Shown piece by piece: positions 17,314 through 26,208 of a stretch of 64,000 bases of DNA; position 1 is the first letter of the stretch, and each line of letters starts with the position of its first letter. Made by a program: the position numbers and the translations under genes. The stretch is from Lysinibacillus sp. KCTC 33748 (GTDB lineage: Bacteria; Bacillota; Bacilli; Bacillales_A; Planococcaceae). The stretch covers positions 310,001 to 374,000 of the forward strand of contig NZ_MWSJ01000003.1 in NCBI RefSeq assembly GCF_002237755.1. The letters run 5' to 3'. The notes under the pieces are model-generated. The model saw nothing but the letters and a program-made list of their open reading frames with translations. It did not search any database and was not told where the DNA came from.

Positions 17314-17411
17314 AGGCTTTTTATGCACGGAAATAAAATTGATTAAAAAATGGAAAATTGCAGAATAAACATGTTACTATGTAGAAAATTCTGTTTTTGG
17401 AGGTGTGGGGT

Positions 17412-18749
17412 ATGCAATTGGCTATCGAAACTTCCCAAAAAATAATGCAAGTTTTATCACCACAATTAGTACAGCATTTGGAAATACTGCAATATACAAC
17501 GAATGAGCTAGAACAGTATATTTATGATAAGGCTAACGAAAACCCACTGTTAGCAGTCACTGATGCTAAGGTGAAAATGCATTATGAGGAAATTATGCAA
17601 TTAGCAAGCTATTCCGATAAAAGTTATTCCGCGCAACATTATGCGCCTCAACATCATTCATTTAATCCAATTGAGATGAAGTTTGCTGTAAAAGAAAGCT
17701 ATGAGCAGTTCTTACTGGAACAAGTACCTATGCATAAAAATCTATCTTCTATAGATTTGAAAATTTTAACGTTTTTAATTCAATCCTTAGATGAACGTCT
17801 ATTTATAGATGTTGATTTAGAAGTTGTCGCTACTATATGTAAAACGGATGTTATGCATGTAGAGGCATTATTGGACTTACTTCAAACTTTCGAGCCAGTA
17901 GGAGTAGGGGCACGTAATTATCAGGAGTATTTACTCATTCAAGTAGACAGTGATGCGCTTGCTCCAAAATTGGCCTCTCGATTTATCGAAACGGATTTAG
18001 AGCTAGTAGCAGCACAAGCTATTAAACAGTTAAGTAAAAAGTATAAAACGTCTCTACATGAAGTGCAGAAAACGATCCGCTATATAAAAAATTTAAACCC
18101 AGTGATGATGGGAGATCAATTCGAAGCGATTCCATATGTTATGCCAGAAATCGAAGTAGAGAGATTAAGAGAGGAATGGCTGATTAAATTAAATCGTGGA
18201 TATTTACCAGTCGTTACTATCGATAAACAGTATGTTGAAATGCTAAAAAATGATCCGAATTGTAAAACATATTTCAAAGATACAATGAGAGATGCTCTTT
18301 TATTATTACAAGGAATTGAGCAACGTGATAAAACATTGTATGAGTTAGCTAGATTGCTAGTGGAATTGCAAGCAGATTTTTTCCGTAAGGGTATGGAGGC
18401 ATTGAAGCCAATGCAGTTAAAAGATGTAGCGGATAAATTAAGTCTACATGTATCAACAATTAGTAGAGCCGTGCGTGGAAAATATATAAAAACCCCTCAT
18501 GGTGTGTATGCTTTACAATCGTTATTTACAAAAGGAGTAATGAATATTTCTGGAAAAATGGATTCGATTATGTATATTAAAAAGCGGCTCAAACAGTTGA
18601 TTGAGGGAGAGGATAAACAAAAGCCTTTAACTGATCAACAGATTACAAATACTTTGAGTGCTGAAGGTATCCAAATATCCAGACGAACAGTAGCGAAGTA
18701 CAGGGAAGAGATGAATATTATGAGTTCCTTTAATCGAATGTATGGATAG
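17412..18749 (+). CDS. rpoN: RNA polymerase sigma-54 factor (SigL/RpoN)
   Basis: 445 residues from the ATG at 17412, 8 bp after GGAGG. Region I at the N-terminus is Gln/Leu-rich (QKIMQVLSPQLVQHLEILQY) and binds activators; the central core-binding domain spans about 90-250; the DNA-binding part carries a helix-turn-helix (LKDVADKLSLHVSTISRAVRGKYIKTPHG) and the diagnostic RpoN box ISRRTVAKYR at about 422-431. Directs transcription from -24/-12 promoters, two of which lie just downstream at 19225 and 23005. Flanked on both sides by R1 repeats. Confidence 0.95.
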   Translation: MQLAIETSQKIMQVLSPQLVQHLEILQYTTNELEQYIYDKANENPLLAVTDAKVKMHYEEIMQLASYSDKSYSAQHYAPQHHSFNPIEMKFAVKESYEQFLLEQVPMHKNLSSIDLKILTFLIQSLDERLFIDVDLEVVATICKTDVMHVEALLDLLQTFEPVGVGARNYQEYLLIQVDSDALAPKLASRFIETDLELVAAQAIKQLSKKYKTSLHEVQKTIRYIKNLNPVMMGDQFEAIPYVMPEIEVERLREEWLIKLNRGYLPVVTIDKQYVEMLKNDPNCKTYFKDTMRDALLLLQGIEQRDKTLYELARLLVELQADFFRKGMEALKPMQLKDVADKLSLHVSTISRAVRGKYIKTPHGVYALQSLFTKGVMNISGKMDSIMYIKKRLKQLIEGEDKQKPLTDQQITNTLSAEGIQISRRTVAKYREEMNIMSSFNRMYG

Positions 18750-18775
18750 GATAGATGATGTAAAAGAATAGTCAT

Positions 18776-18793
18776 TGATGTATTTTTGCATCA
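18776..18793. promoter_or_regulatory. Enhancer (UAS) palindrome 1
   Basis: TGATGTATTTTTGCATCA, identical to the site at 22599-22616. It lies about 430 bp upstream of the sigma-54 promoter of the permease gene, with an R1 repeat in between. A half-site TGATGTA is at 18756-18762. Likely binding site for the adjacent sigma-54 activator. Confidence 0.75.
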
Positions 18794-18870
18794 AAACTTG
18801 AAAATCGCATATTAAAAGATTTGTAGATTTTCCTAACTAAGTAAATTTAAAGCTCATCAGCATAGCGTGA

Positions 18871-19108
18871 GGTTGATTTCCGTTCCGGCTGGGCGCTTTG
18901 TTGTTGTTGCTGTCGCACAGAGCAAAGTTCCTGGGGGCGTCCGATGAGCCGCTTCGCTGCGCTGCAGGGTCTCGGGCCAACACGATGTTGGTCACGAAGG
19001 CGTTATCACAGGATGTGATGCTTTTAGCCTTCGTTCCTCTATCGCTGATCCCAGAGGAGTCGCCCAGCCTCCACTCCAATCAACATATACATGGCATATG
19101 TTTTGACT
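18871..19108. repeat. Dispersed repeat R1, copy B
   Basis: Same order of blocks as copy A, including TTTCCGTTCCGGCTGGGCGC, GGGGGCGTCCGATGAGCCGC and the ATCACAGGATGTGAT hairpin, but about 80 bp shorter internally. Sits between the enhancer palindrome and the sigma-54 promoter. Confidence 0.85.
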
Positions 19109-19224
19109 TCATTCTAGCGGGTGTCCAAACATCCTTATCCCTGAATTTTTGTGATAAGACAATTTTCGGCAACAATAATCGATGTAAATAAAAATATTTT
19201 GAAACTTTTGATAATTAGATAGGT

Positions 19225-19241
19225 TTGGCATCAGAATTGCT
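19225..19241 (+). promoter_or_regulatory. Sigma-54 (-24/-12) promoter of permease gene
   Basis: TTGGCATCAGAATTGCT: GG at 19227-19228 and GC at 19239-19240 separated by exactly 10 bp, as required for sigma-54. About 75 bp before the coding start. Confidence 0.88.
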
Positions 19242-19314
19242 CATTAAACTGTAGACATTCAAGTAGAGAAAAGGGGCTAGTAAATGTCTACATAAAACAC
19301 AAAGGGGTGGTTTA

Positions 19315-20730
19315 ATGGGAACTTTGCAAAAATCACTGAAAACACGACATATTACAATGATTTCCATTGGTGGGGTTATTGGTACAGGGCTTTTCGTTGG
19401 GACAGGAAAAAATATTTTAAGTACCGGTCCTGCAGCGGTGGTTTCATATGCAATTGCGTGCTTACTCATAGTGCTGATCATGCAAATGGTTGGGGAAATG
19501 GCAGCTGGAGAAATTGTATTAGGAAAGAAATCAGGAGGTTCTGCAGAGTTAGGTTCATTTGCTTCGTATGCAGGTAAGTATATTGGTCCATGGGCAGGGT
19601 TTACAGTAGGCTGGCTTTATTGGGCAAGCTGGGTATTTATTGTGGGGTTAGAAGCAGCACTCATAGGGGGAATGCTGCATAATTGGTTTCCGATGATACC
19701 AACATGGCTTGGAAGCGTAGGCATAACGTTATTGATGACAATCGTTAATATTTATTCAGTAAAATCATTTGGTGAATTTGAATATTGGCTTTCCTTCGTT
19801 AAAGTTACGGCTATCGTTGTATTTTTAATTGTTGGTATAGCCATGATTTTAGGGATTTGGCCAAATTCTGAACCGAAGGGATTGGGCATTTTAACAGAGT
19901 TTGGTGGATTTGCTCCAAATGGCATTGTCCCAATTTTTACGGCAATTGTCTTTGTTATATTCTCGATATGTGGTGCTGAGGTTGCAGCCATCGCGGCAGC
20001 AGAGTCAGAAAATCCAGCAAAAAATATTGTCCGTGCTATCCGCAACGTTGTCTTTCGATTAGGTTTATTTTTTGTAGGATCAGTAGCTATTATGGTTTTA
20101 CTTATTCCTTGGAATGATACAAAAATGTTGGCAGCGCCGTATGCAAATATTTTAACAATGGCAGGGCTTCCAATTGCTGCTCAACTTATTCAAATAGTCA
20201 TTTTCATTTCATTAATTTCTGTTTTAAATTCCGCTCTTTATACAAGTTCACGTATGTTACTAGAAATGTCGCGTCAAGGCGATGCACCAAAAATATTCTC
20301 ACAAATTAAAAATCATCGAGGTGTGCCTGTCCCAGCTGTTATTGGTAGTACGGTGGTTGCATATATTTGTGCGATGTTATACTTCATTTCACCTGAAGTT
20401 ATTTTCTACTTTTTGGGGAATTGCGTTGGAGGATTAATGATTGCAGTTTATATTTTCATTGCTATTTCACAAATTCGTTTCCGACGTCATTATGACAAAG
20501 TTGCAGATGAGGTATTATCGATTAGAATGTGGCTATTTCCATATCTATCGTATGTCACAATTGGTATTTTAACAGTCGTTTACTTCTGCCAAGCACTCAT
20601 CGAATCTTTACGTTCACAATTTTATTTAAGTACATTAGTACTAATTGGCTCAATTGTGTTGTTCATGATCATGCGAAAGCTGTCGACAAGACCTGCGGAG
20701 CAAATAGAGGAAAAGCTAGCCTCGGAGTAG
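19315..20730 (+). CDS. Amino acid permease, APC family (GABA/AroP type)
   Basis: 471 residues, 12 predicted membrane helices, with the family signature in helix 1 (ITMISIGGVIGTGLFVGTG) and the conserved acidic IFSICGAEVAAIAAAESENPAKN segment near 220-240. Proton-driven uptake of an amino acid; closest in feel to GabP/AroP-type permeases. It has its own sigma-54 promoter and is followed by a complex terminator. Together with the aminotransferase and dehydrogenase it suggests import of an omega-amino acid such as GABA, 5-aminovalerate or beta-alanine; the substrate is inferred only. Confidence 0.9.
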   Translation: MGTLQKSLKTRHITMISIGGVIGTGLFVGTGKNILSTGPAAVVSYAIACLLIVLIMQMVGEMAAGEIVLGKKSGGSAELGSFASYAGKYIGPWAGFTVGWLYWASWVFIVGLEAALIGGMLHNWFPMIPTWLGSVGITLLMTIVNIYSVKSFGEFEYWLSFVKVTAIVVFLIVGIAMILGIWPNSEPKGLGILTEFGGFAPNGIVPIFTAIVFVIFSICGAEVAAIAAAESENPAKNIVRAIRNVVFRLGLFFVGSVAIMVLLIPWNDTKMLAAPYANILTMAGLPIAAQLIQIVIFISLISVLNSALYTSSRMLLEMSRQGDAPKIFSQIKNHRGVPVPAVIGSTVVAYICAMLYFISPEVIFYFLGNCVGGLMIAVYIFIAISQIRFRRHYDKVADEVLSIRMWLFPYLSYVTIGILTVVYFCQALIESLRSQFYLSTLVLIGSIVLFMIMRKLSTRPAEQIEEKLASE

Positions 20731-20745
20731 AATTCTATAAAATGC

Positions 20746-20855
20746 AAAAAATTCGCGATATTCCTGCGAGATATCAAGCCGCGAAAGAATTTAAAGAATG
20801 CTTTAAGTTCTTTCGCGACGTATAGATGCCCCGTAGAAAGAGCGAATTTTTTTGT
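20746..20855 (+). terminator. Multi-hairpin terminator/junction RNA
   Basis: Outer stem AAAAAATTCGC (20746-20756) pairs perfectly with GCGAATTTTTT (20842-20852) and runs into Ts. Inside are GATAT/ATATC (20757-20775) and a 17-bp stem CGCGAAAGAATTTAAAG with its partner (20780-20817). A multi-way junction closed by a terminator stem is unusual for a plain terminator. Confidence 0.75.
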
Positions 20856-20951
20856 TATTGGATAAGGTGTGGGTTTGTAAATCGGTAAAAATGGTTAACT
20901 GATACACCTATTAATTGATAAAGATTTAAAGTTCGAGAGGGAGTGATCTAG

Positions 20952-22598
20952 ATGTCGATAACTCAACTACATAAAGATGAGCATTTTTTTATTGTAAAAA
21001 ATGATGAGGTAATGATTAAAAGTGATATCCAAATAGAGCTTCTTGAAAAAATAATAAAAAACTATAGTAAAGGGACGGAAAGTTTTGAGGTAGATGGTTA
21101 TTTTGTTCATGTATTAGAGACTTCGCAAAGTAGCTTATTTTATGTCAAACCATTCATGCAGTATAGCTATATAGATTTTATGAACCCGTTGTCCATTAAA
21201 GTATTAAACTCCATATCTGATGGCGTTACAGTATGTGATAGCGATGGCAAAATTTTATTTCAAAATGATAATGATATTGAAATTGTTGGCATTGATTTAA
21301 TGGGGAGATATGCAAAAGACGTAATCGCTGAAGGATTAATGAGTGATTCCATTTCGATGAAAGTAATTGAATCAAAAGAAAAAGTTACGATTTTGCAGAC
21401 GTTTATTAATGGAAAATGCTTTTTAGTTTCTGGTAAGCCAATATTTGATGAATACGGTGAATTACAATACGTAGTAGCAATTACACGTGATATGACACAA
21501 TTAAAACTGTTAGAGAAAGAAGTAAAAAAATTAGAAGTTCAAAATGAAAATTTTAAAAATAAGCTACATGCCCTACATAATAAAGAAACAACAAAAAGTA
21601 GTTTAATCGCAGTCTCTTCAGAAATGATGCAAGTTGTAAAGCGGGTTATGAGAGTTGCAGAGGTAGACTCAACTGTATTAATTGGTGGCGAATCGGGCGT
21701 TGGTAAAGAAGAGATTACAAAGCTTATTCATGCAAATAGCCGACGTTACGATAAGCAAATCTTAACAATAAACTGTAGTGCAATCCCTGAGAATTTATTA
21801 GAGTCTGAGCTTTTTGGCTATGAGGCAGGAGCATTTACGGGTGCAGCAAGAGGTGGTAAGGCAGGATTATTTGAGATTGCGTCTTGCGGTACAGTGTTTT
21901 TAGATGAAATTGGAGAGATGCCCTTACTACTACAGGCGAAATTATTACGTGTCCTCCAAGAATCTGAGGTTCAGCGTTTAGGGAGTGGAAAGCCTATTCC
22001 AATTGATGTACGCATAATCGCTGCGACAAATCGAAATTTAGCGGAAATGGTAAGGCAAGGTCATTTTCGTGAGGATTTATATTATCGTTTAAATATTATC
22101 CCGATTGAAATTCCTCCTTTAAGATTTCGTCGTCAAGATATTATCCCGCTAGTCTACCACTTTTTAGCTGTTGTTGAAGAAAAATATGGTATCCATCGAA
22201 CAATAGAGTCATCTGCAATGAAAATATTAGAGTGTTATGATTGGCCAGGAAATGTACGACAACTTAAAAATATGGTGGAGCGTATTTGCTTGCTAGCAAC
22301 GCAGCCAGAAATAACAGCATATATTGTGCAACAAGAGTTAGATAGTAACCCCATTATTATACGTGATGTAGAAAATCCTGTAGAAATACAAAACAACGAG
22401 GAACAAGTAGTAAGCCCGAAGTTTAGCGGTACGTTAAAGGAGCAAGTAGTGGCGTTTGAAAAGAAGATTATTAAGGAAGCTCTATCTAAATTTCCGAGTA
22501 TCCGACAGGCTGCTAAATCACTAGGCTGTGATCAGTCAACGTTAGTACGAAAAATACAAAAATTCCAATTAACGAAACAAATTTCATATAAGGACTAG
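20952..22598 (+). CDS. Sigma-54-dependent PAS/AAA+/Fis activator
   Basis: 548 residues. N-terminal sensory part includes a PAS domain at about 80-180 (SISDGVTVCDSDGKILFQN), a short coiled coil to 210, then a full AAA+ domain: Walker A GESGVGKE (246-253), the sigma-54 contact loop GAFTGA (293-298), Walker B VFLDEIGE (315-322). C-terminal Fis-type helix-turn-helix (IRQAAKSLGCDQSTLVRKIQKF). It should activate the permease and aminotransferase promoters through the repeated TGATG-N8-CATCA palindromes. The ligand is unknown; small-molecule sensing through PAS or the N-terminal segment is likely. Confidence 0.93.
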   Translation: MSITQLHKDEHFFIVKNDEVMIKSDIQIELLEKIIKNYSKGTESFEVDGYFVHVLETSQSSLFYVKPFMQYSYIDFMNPLSIKVLNSISDGVTVCDSDGKILFQNDNDIEIVGIDLMGRYAKDVIAEGLMSDSISMKVIESKEKVTILQTFINGKCFLVSGKPIFDEYGELQYVVAITRDMTQLKLLEKEVKKLEVQNENFKNKLHALHNKETTKSSLIAVSSEMMQVVKRVMRVAEVDSTVLIGGESGVGKEEITKLIHANSRRYDKQILTINCSAIPENLLESELFGYEAGAFTGAARGGKAGLFEIASCGTVFLDEIGEMPLLLQAKLLRVLQESEVQRLGSGKPIPIDVRIIAATNRNLAEMVRQGHFREDLYYRLNIIPIEIPPLRFRRQDIIPLVYHFLAVVEEKYGIHRTIESSAMKILECYDWPGNVRQLKNMVERICLLATQPEITAYIVQQELDSNPIIIRDVENPVEIQNNEEQVVSPKFSGTLKEQVVAFEKKIIKEALSKFPSIRQAAKSLGCDQSTLVRKIQKFQLTKQISYKD

Positions 22599-22616
22599 TG
22601 ATGTATTTTTGCATCA
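22599..22616. promoter_or_regulatory. Enhancer (UAS) palindrome 2
   Basis: TGATGTATTTTTGCATCA begins immediately after the activator stop codon. Identical in all 18 positions to the site at 18776-18793 and about 390 bp before the aminotransferase sigma-54 promoter. Confidence 0.75.
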
Positions 22617-22677
22617 TAACTTCATTTGTGCAAAAAAGCTGTAATATTGCAATACTCACTAATTCATACAAGGAAAA

Positions 22678-22692
22678 TGATCAAATACATCA
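22678..22692. promoter_or_regulatory. Secondary enhancer-like site
   Basis: TGATCAAATACATCA shares the TACATCA half-site and TGAT/ATCA ends with the two main palindromes; weaker, perhaps a second activator site. Confidence 0.4.
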
Positions 22693-22809
22693 TTAATATG
22701 TTTATAGATTTAGAAGAAAAGGGGCATTTTCAAAAAAGAAAACGTCTCTTTTTCATTTGTTGCAGTTGTTGTGAAGCGTTTTGATTTTTTCACTCATCAC
22801 CAAAAGATA

Positions 22810-22956
22810 GGAATGATTTTGTTGAAATGTATGCAAAATATATAAGTTGATTGGAGCGGCTCATCGGACGCCCCCAGGAAGCTTTACTCTGTGCGAAAGC
22901 AAAGCGACCGCAACAACAACAACAAAGCGCCCAATCGGAACGGAAATCAACCCCAC
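22810..22956. repeat. Dispersed repeat R1, copy C (inverted)
   Basis: Reverse-oriented short version: outer end like that of copy A (GAATGATTTTGTTGAAATG), then TTGATTGGAGCGGCTCATC, ACGCCCCCAGGAAGC and CGGAACGGAAATCAA. The central part seen in copies A and B is missing. Again between an enhancer palindrome and a sigma-54 promoter. Confidence 0.8.
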
Positions 22957-23004
22957 GTTATTTAATAAGGCAATATTTTTCGTTAAAAGAGATTTTTTCA
23001 TCAG

Positions 23005-23021
23005 TTGGCATGAGAATTGCT
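23005..23021 (+). promoter_or_regulatory. Sigma-54 (-24/-12) promoter of aminotransferase gene
   Basis: TTGGCATGAGAATTGCT: GG at 23007-23008 and GC at 23019-23020 with N10 between. Differs from the permease promoter at a single base over 17. Confidence 0.88.
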
Positions 23022-23065
23022 ATTAAAAAAGTGTATGAAATTTAAACGAAAAGAGGTTGGCATTT

Positions 23066-24436
23066 ATGACAATTCAACTAAAAGAAGAGTTAAAAACGTT
23101 AGATCAAAAACATTTTCTACATCCAACAACGTCGATCGAGCAACAGCAAACACAAGGTCCAGCAGCCATCTTTATAGAGGGCAATGGTATTTACTTAAAA
23201 GATATAGAAGGAAATATATACATTGATGGCATGTCGTCTTTATGGAATGTAAATATCGGGCATGGCCGTAAAGAAATTGCAGAAGTAGCGAAGGAGCAAA
23301 TCTCTACATTAGCATTTAGTTCCTGCTTCGCATCATTTAGCAATGAACCAGCTATCCGTTTAGCGACGAAAATCGCATCTTTAACTCCGGGAGACTTAAA
23401 TACTGTATTTTTCACTTCAGGTGGCTCAGAGTCGAACGATACAGCGATTAAATTAGCACGTCATTACTGGTTACTTAAAGGGCAGCCAGAGCGTCAAAAA
23501 ATTATTTCTCGTACACATTCATACCATGGTGTAGCTATGGGGGCTACAAGTGCGACAGGCTTACAAGCATTCCGTGACTTTACCAATTCACATGCCCCTG
23601 ATTTCCATTATGTATACAGTGAATCGGTACGTAATTTACGTGAAACGATTGAAACATTAGGCCCTGAGACTGTTGCGGCATTTATTTCTGAGCCTGTACA
23701 AGGAGCAGGTGGAGTTAATATTCCACAAAAAGATTATTTTAAAGAAGTGCGAAAAATTTGTGATGAGTACGGTATTTTATTCATTGCGGATGAAGTTATT
23801 ACAGGGTTTGGTCGTACGGGAAAATTCTTTGGTATGGAACATTACGGGGTAGTGCCGGATATGATGTCTTTCGCTAAAGGAGTATCAAGTGGGTATGTTC
23901 AACTTGGTGGTGTGGCGATATCCGAAACCATTCATCAAGATTTATGTGAGCTTTCTAAAGGGACATTAATGCACGGATATACTTACAGTGGTCATGCACT
24001 CGCTTGCCAAGTTGGATTGAAAAATATAGAAATCCTTGAGCAAGAAAATCTCGTTGAAAATGCTGCAAACATGGGGGATGCCATGTTAGAAGGATTCCGA
24101 GCATTGCAAGAAAAATATAGCTTTATCGGTCGTGTGCGTACACTTGGATTACTTGGAGCCATTGAATTAGTGAAGAGCCGTGAGACGGGTGAATTGTTTG
24201 AGACTGCTCTTAGTCCGACTTTTGTTCAAGAAACGATGAAACGAGGATTGATTCTACGTACGGTCACGTATGATCAAGATACAGTTGTTTTTTCTCCACC
24301 TCTCATTCTATCAAAAGTAGAGCTAGATGAAATGTTACGTATTTTAGACGAAACATTTGAGCATATACGTAAAACAATTGTTAAAAAGCCTCCGGCGGAT
24401 GTCACGGAATCGGAAAGGAGTTCTAGAGGATGTTAG
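23066..24436 (+). CDS. Class III pyridoxal-phosphate aminotransferase
   Basis: 456 residues from the ATG at 23066 (AGAGG 8 bp upstream; a TTG nine bases earlier overlaps it). Fold type I omega-aminotransferase: FTSGGSESNDTAIKLAR at about 117-132, ADEVITGFGRTGKF with Asp242, and PLP lysine Lys271 in SFAKGVSSGYVQLGG. Converts omega-amino acids or amines plus an oxo-acid acceptor into semialdehydes. The last 17 or so codons (PPADVTESERSSRGC) are GC-rich and appear to be supplied by the R2 repeat that follows, so the native C-terminus was probably replaced. First gene after a sigma-54 promoter. Confidence 0.9.
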   Translation: MTIQLKEELKTLDQKHFLHPTTSIEQQQTQGPAAIFIEGNGIYLKDIEGNIYIDGMSSLWNVNIGHGRKEIAEVAKEQISTLAFSSCFASFSNEPAIRLATKIASLTPGDLNTVFFTSGGSESNDTAIKLARHYWLLKGQPERQKIISRTHSYHGVAMGATSATGLQAFRDFTNSHAPDFHYVYSESVRNLRETIETLGPETVAAFISEPVQGAGGVNIPQKDYFKEVRKICDEYGILFIADEVITGFGRTGKFFGMEHYGVVPDMMSFAKGVSSGYVQLGGVAISETIHQDLCELSKGTLMHGYTYSGHALACQVGLKNIEILEQENLVENAANMGDAMLEGFRALQEKYSFIGRVRTLGLLGAIELVKSRETGELFETALSPTFVQETMKRGLILRTVTYDQDTVVFSPPLILSKVELDEMLRILDETFEHIRKTIVKKPPADVTESERSSRGC

Positions 24437-24600
24437 CCTAAAATCATTGCATCCTTGCGATAACGGCTAACTGACCTGCATCGGTAAAAACGCCACTTCC
24501 TGTGGCATTACCGAAATGACCGACATCGTGTCGGCCCTCGTGCAGGCCTAAGCACAAAGCCGATTCCGGACGTAATTATACCGAGGCATAATTGATATAG
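24388..24600. repeat. Dispersed repeat R2, long copy
   Basis: GC-rich, strongly structured block running from the last codons of the aminotransferase to just before the dehydrogenase. Nested hairpins: GTTAGCC/GGCTAAC, CCTGCA/TGCAGG enclosing CGGTAA..GCCAC-TTCCT-GTGGC..TTACCG, and CCGACATCGTGTCGG. The right end (about 24560-24599) recurs at 33266-33303. The left boundary is an estimate from base composition. Confidence 0.65.
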
Positions 24601-24633
24601 GTGTAAACGATCATGATTTGAAGGAGGAGTTTT

Positions 24634-26031
24634 ATGACAACGATCGTTAGAGAAATACGAGAGCAATTTAACCCAGCGAAACCATCACAATGTATTGGCC
24701 AAGTTGAGCTTTTGACGATAGATGAAACGAAAGAAGTTATCGTTGCAACTCAGGAAGCATTTGAAGGGTGGAAAAATACGTCCTCGGTTATACGTGGAGA
24801 AATTTTACGTGTGACAGCAGACTTGCTTGAGAAAAATATTGATAAACTAGCTGAAATAGCTTCCAGTGAAATGGGTAAAACGAAAAATGAAATGCTTGGT
24901 GAAGTGAAACGTGGTGCTTCCATTTTACGTTATTTTGCACAAGAAGGAATGCGAGCAAAAGGAGAAGTATTACCTTCTGCCAATGAAGCGAAATTATTGT
25001 ACACAATGCGAGTACCACTTGGTGTCGTTGCTGCCATAACGCCTTGGAATTTTCCTGTCGCTATTCCACTATGGAAAATTGCACCTGCATTAGTGTATGG
25101 CAATACAGTTGTGTGGAAGCCATCTATTGAAAGCGCTTTAACTGGTAAAATGATTGGTGAATTATTCCAACAAGCAGGCCTGCCGGAAAATGTATTAAAT
25201 GTCGTACAAGGTCGAGGTTCAAAGGTAGGGCAAGTATTATTGGAGTCACCTGAAGTAAAGGCGATTACATTTACAGGTTCGAATGGTGTGGGTCAAAGTA
25301 TTTTAGATACTGCTGGATCTACGAATAAAAAAATTCAGCTCGAGCTTGGAGGCAAAAATGCAGCGATCATTTTGGCTGATGCCAATATAAATCAAGCTGC
25401 AAAATTAACAATTGAAGGTGCGATGAAGCAAACGGGACAGCGTTGTACAGCAACTAGTCGAGTTTACATCGAGGAAACAGTTTATGATAAGGTATTAGAG
25501 CAATTAATCGAAGAAGCTAAAAAAATTGAAGTTGGTGTCACGATGGGGCCAGTGTCATCCAAAGGGCAATATGATTCTATTTTATCCGCTATCGAAAAAG
25601 CAAAAGATGAGGGTGCGGAGCTTGTATTTGGCGGAAATCCTACAAAAGGTATGTTAGAAGGATACTATATTGATCCAACCATCTTTACGAATGTAACCCA
25701 CGAGATGTCGATTGCTCATGAAGAGATTTTTGGACCAGTTTTAGCGGTCATCAAAGTAAAAGATTATGAAGAAGCGGTTCGATTATCGAATGATTCTAAT
25801 TTTGGATTGAGTGCTTCTATTTATACAAATAACATTCCGAAAGCATTTGATTTTATTAACCGTAGTGAAGTTGGACTTGTACAGGTAAACGATGAAACGG
25901 GTGGAGCGGAGCCCCAAGCGCCGTTTGGAGGGGTGAAAAACTCAAGTACTGGTGCCCGTGAGCAGGGGCAGGCGGCGAAAGAGTTCTTTACAACGTTTAA
26001 AACAATTACGATTGGCACAAAAAGTGAGTAA
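24634..26031 (+). CDS. Aldehyde dehydrogenase (semialdehyde type)
   Basis: 465 residues, AAGGAGGAG before the ATG at 24634. NAD(P)-dependent aldehyde dehydrogenase with ITPWNFP (Asn139), ITFTGSNGVGQ, catalytic base Glu237 in LELGGKN and nucleophile Cys271 in GQRCTATSRVYI. Sequence style is closest to semialdehyde dehydrogenases of the succinate/2-oxoglutarate semialdehyde group. It would oxidise the semialdehyde made by the aminotransferase to a dicarboxylate. Shares that gene's promoter unless the R2 repeat between them blocks read-through. Confidence 0.92.
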   Translation: MTTIVREIREQFNPAKPSQCIGQVELLTIDETKEVIVATQEAFEGWKNTSSVIRGEILRVTADLLEKNIDKLAEIASSEMGKTKNEMLGEVKRGASILRYFAQEGMRAKGEVLPSANEAKLLYTMRVPLGVVAAITPWNFPVAIPLWKIAPALVYGNTVVWKPSIESALTGKMIGELFQQAGLPENVLNVVQGRGSKVGQVLLESPEVKAITFTGSNGVGQSILDTAGSTNKKIQLELGGKNAAIILADANINQAAKLTIEGAMKQTGQRCTATSRVYIEETVYDKVLEQLIEEAKKIEVGVTMGPVSSKGQYDSILSAIEKAKDEGAELVFGGNPTKGMLEGYYIDPTIFTNVTHEMSIAHEEIFGPVLAVIKVKDYEEAVRLSNDSNFGLSASIYTNNIPKAFDFINRSEVGLVQVNDETGGAEPQAPFGGVKNSSTGAREQGQAAKEFFTTFKTITIGTKSE

Positions 26032-26208
26032 ACAGTTTATCATGAAAGAAATTTAAAATAGAAGACAAAAAAATAAATGTCACATATGCCTCGGTGTTGT
26101 GGCCCAGATTTTTCTTGAATTGTACGCAATAATTTAAAAAAATCAGGGGCATTCGCACGAGGCATTAGCTTTATATAAAAAGATAATTTAACGAAAGAGG
26201 GTAGAGCT

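Noticed and set aside
16925..19191. Reading frames through repeat copies A and B
   Set aside because: They lie wholly in R1 repeats; similar frames appear in other copies, so they are by-products of the repeat.
22851..23045. 64-codon frame in repeat copy C
   Set aside because: It overlaps the R1 repeat and the sigma-54 promoter, with no start signal.
26032..26208. A third sigma-54 promoter before hyuA
   Set aside because: Several GGC motifs occur but none shows GG-N10-GC spacing with flanking consensus; the genes can be read from the aminotransferase promoter.
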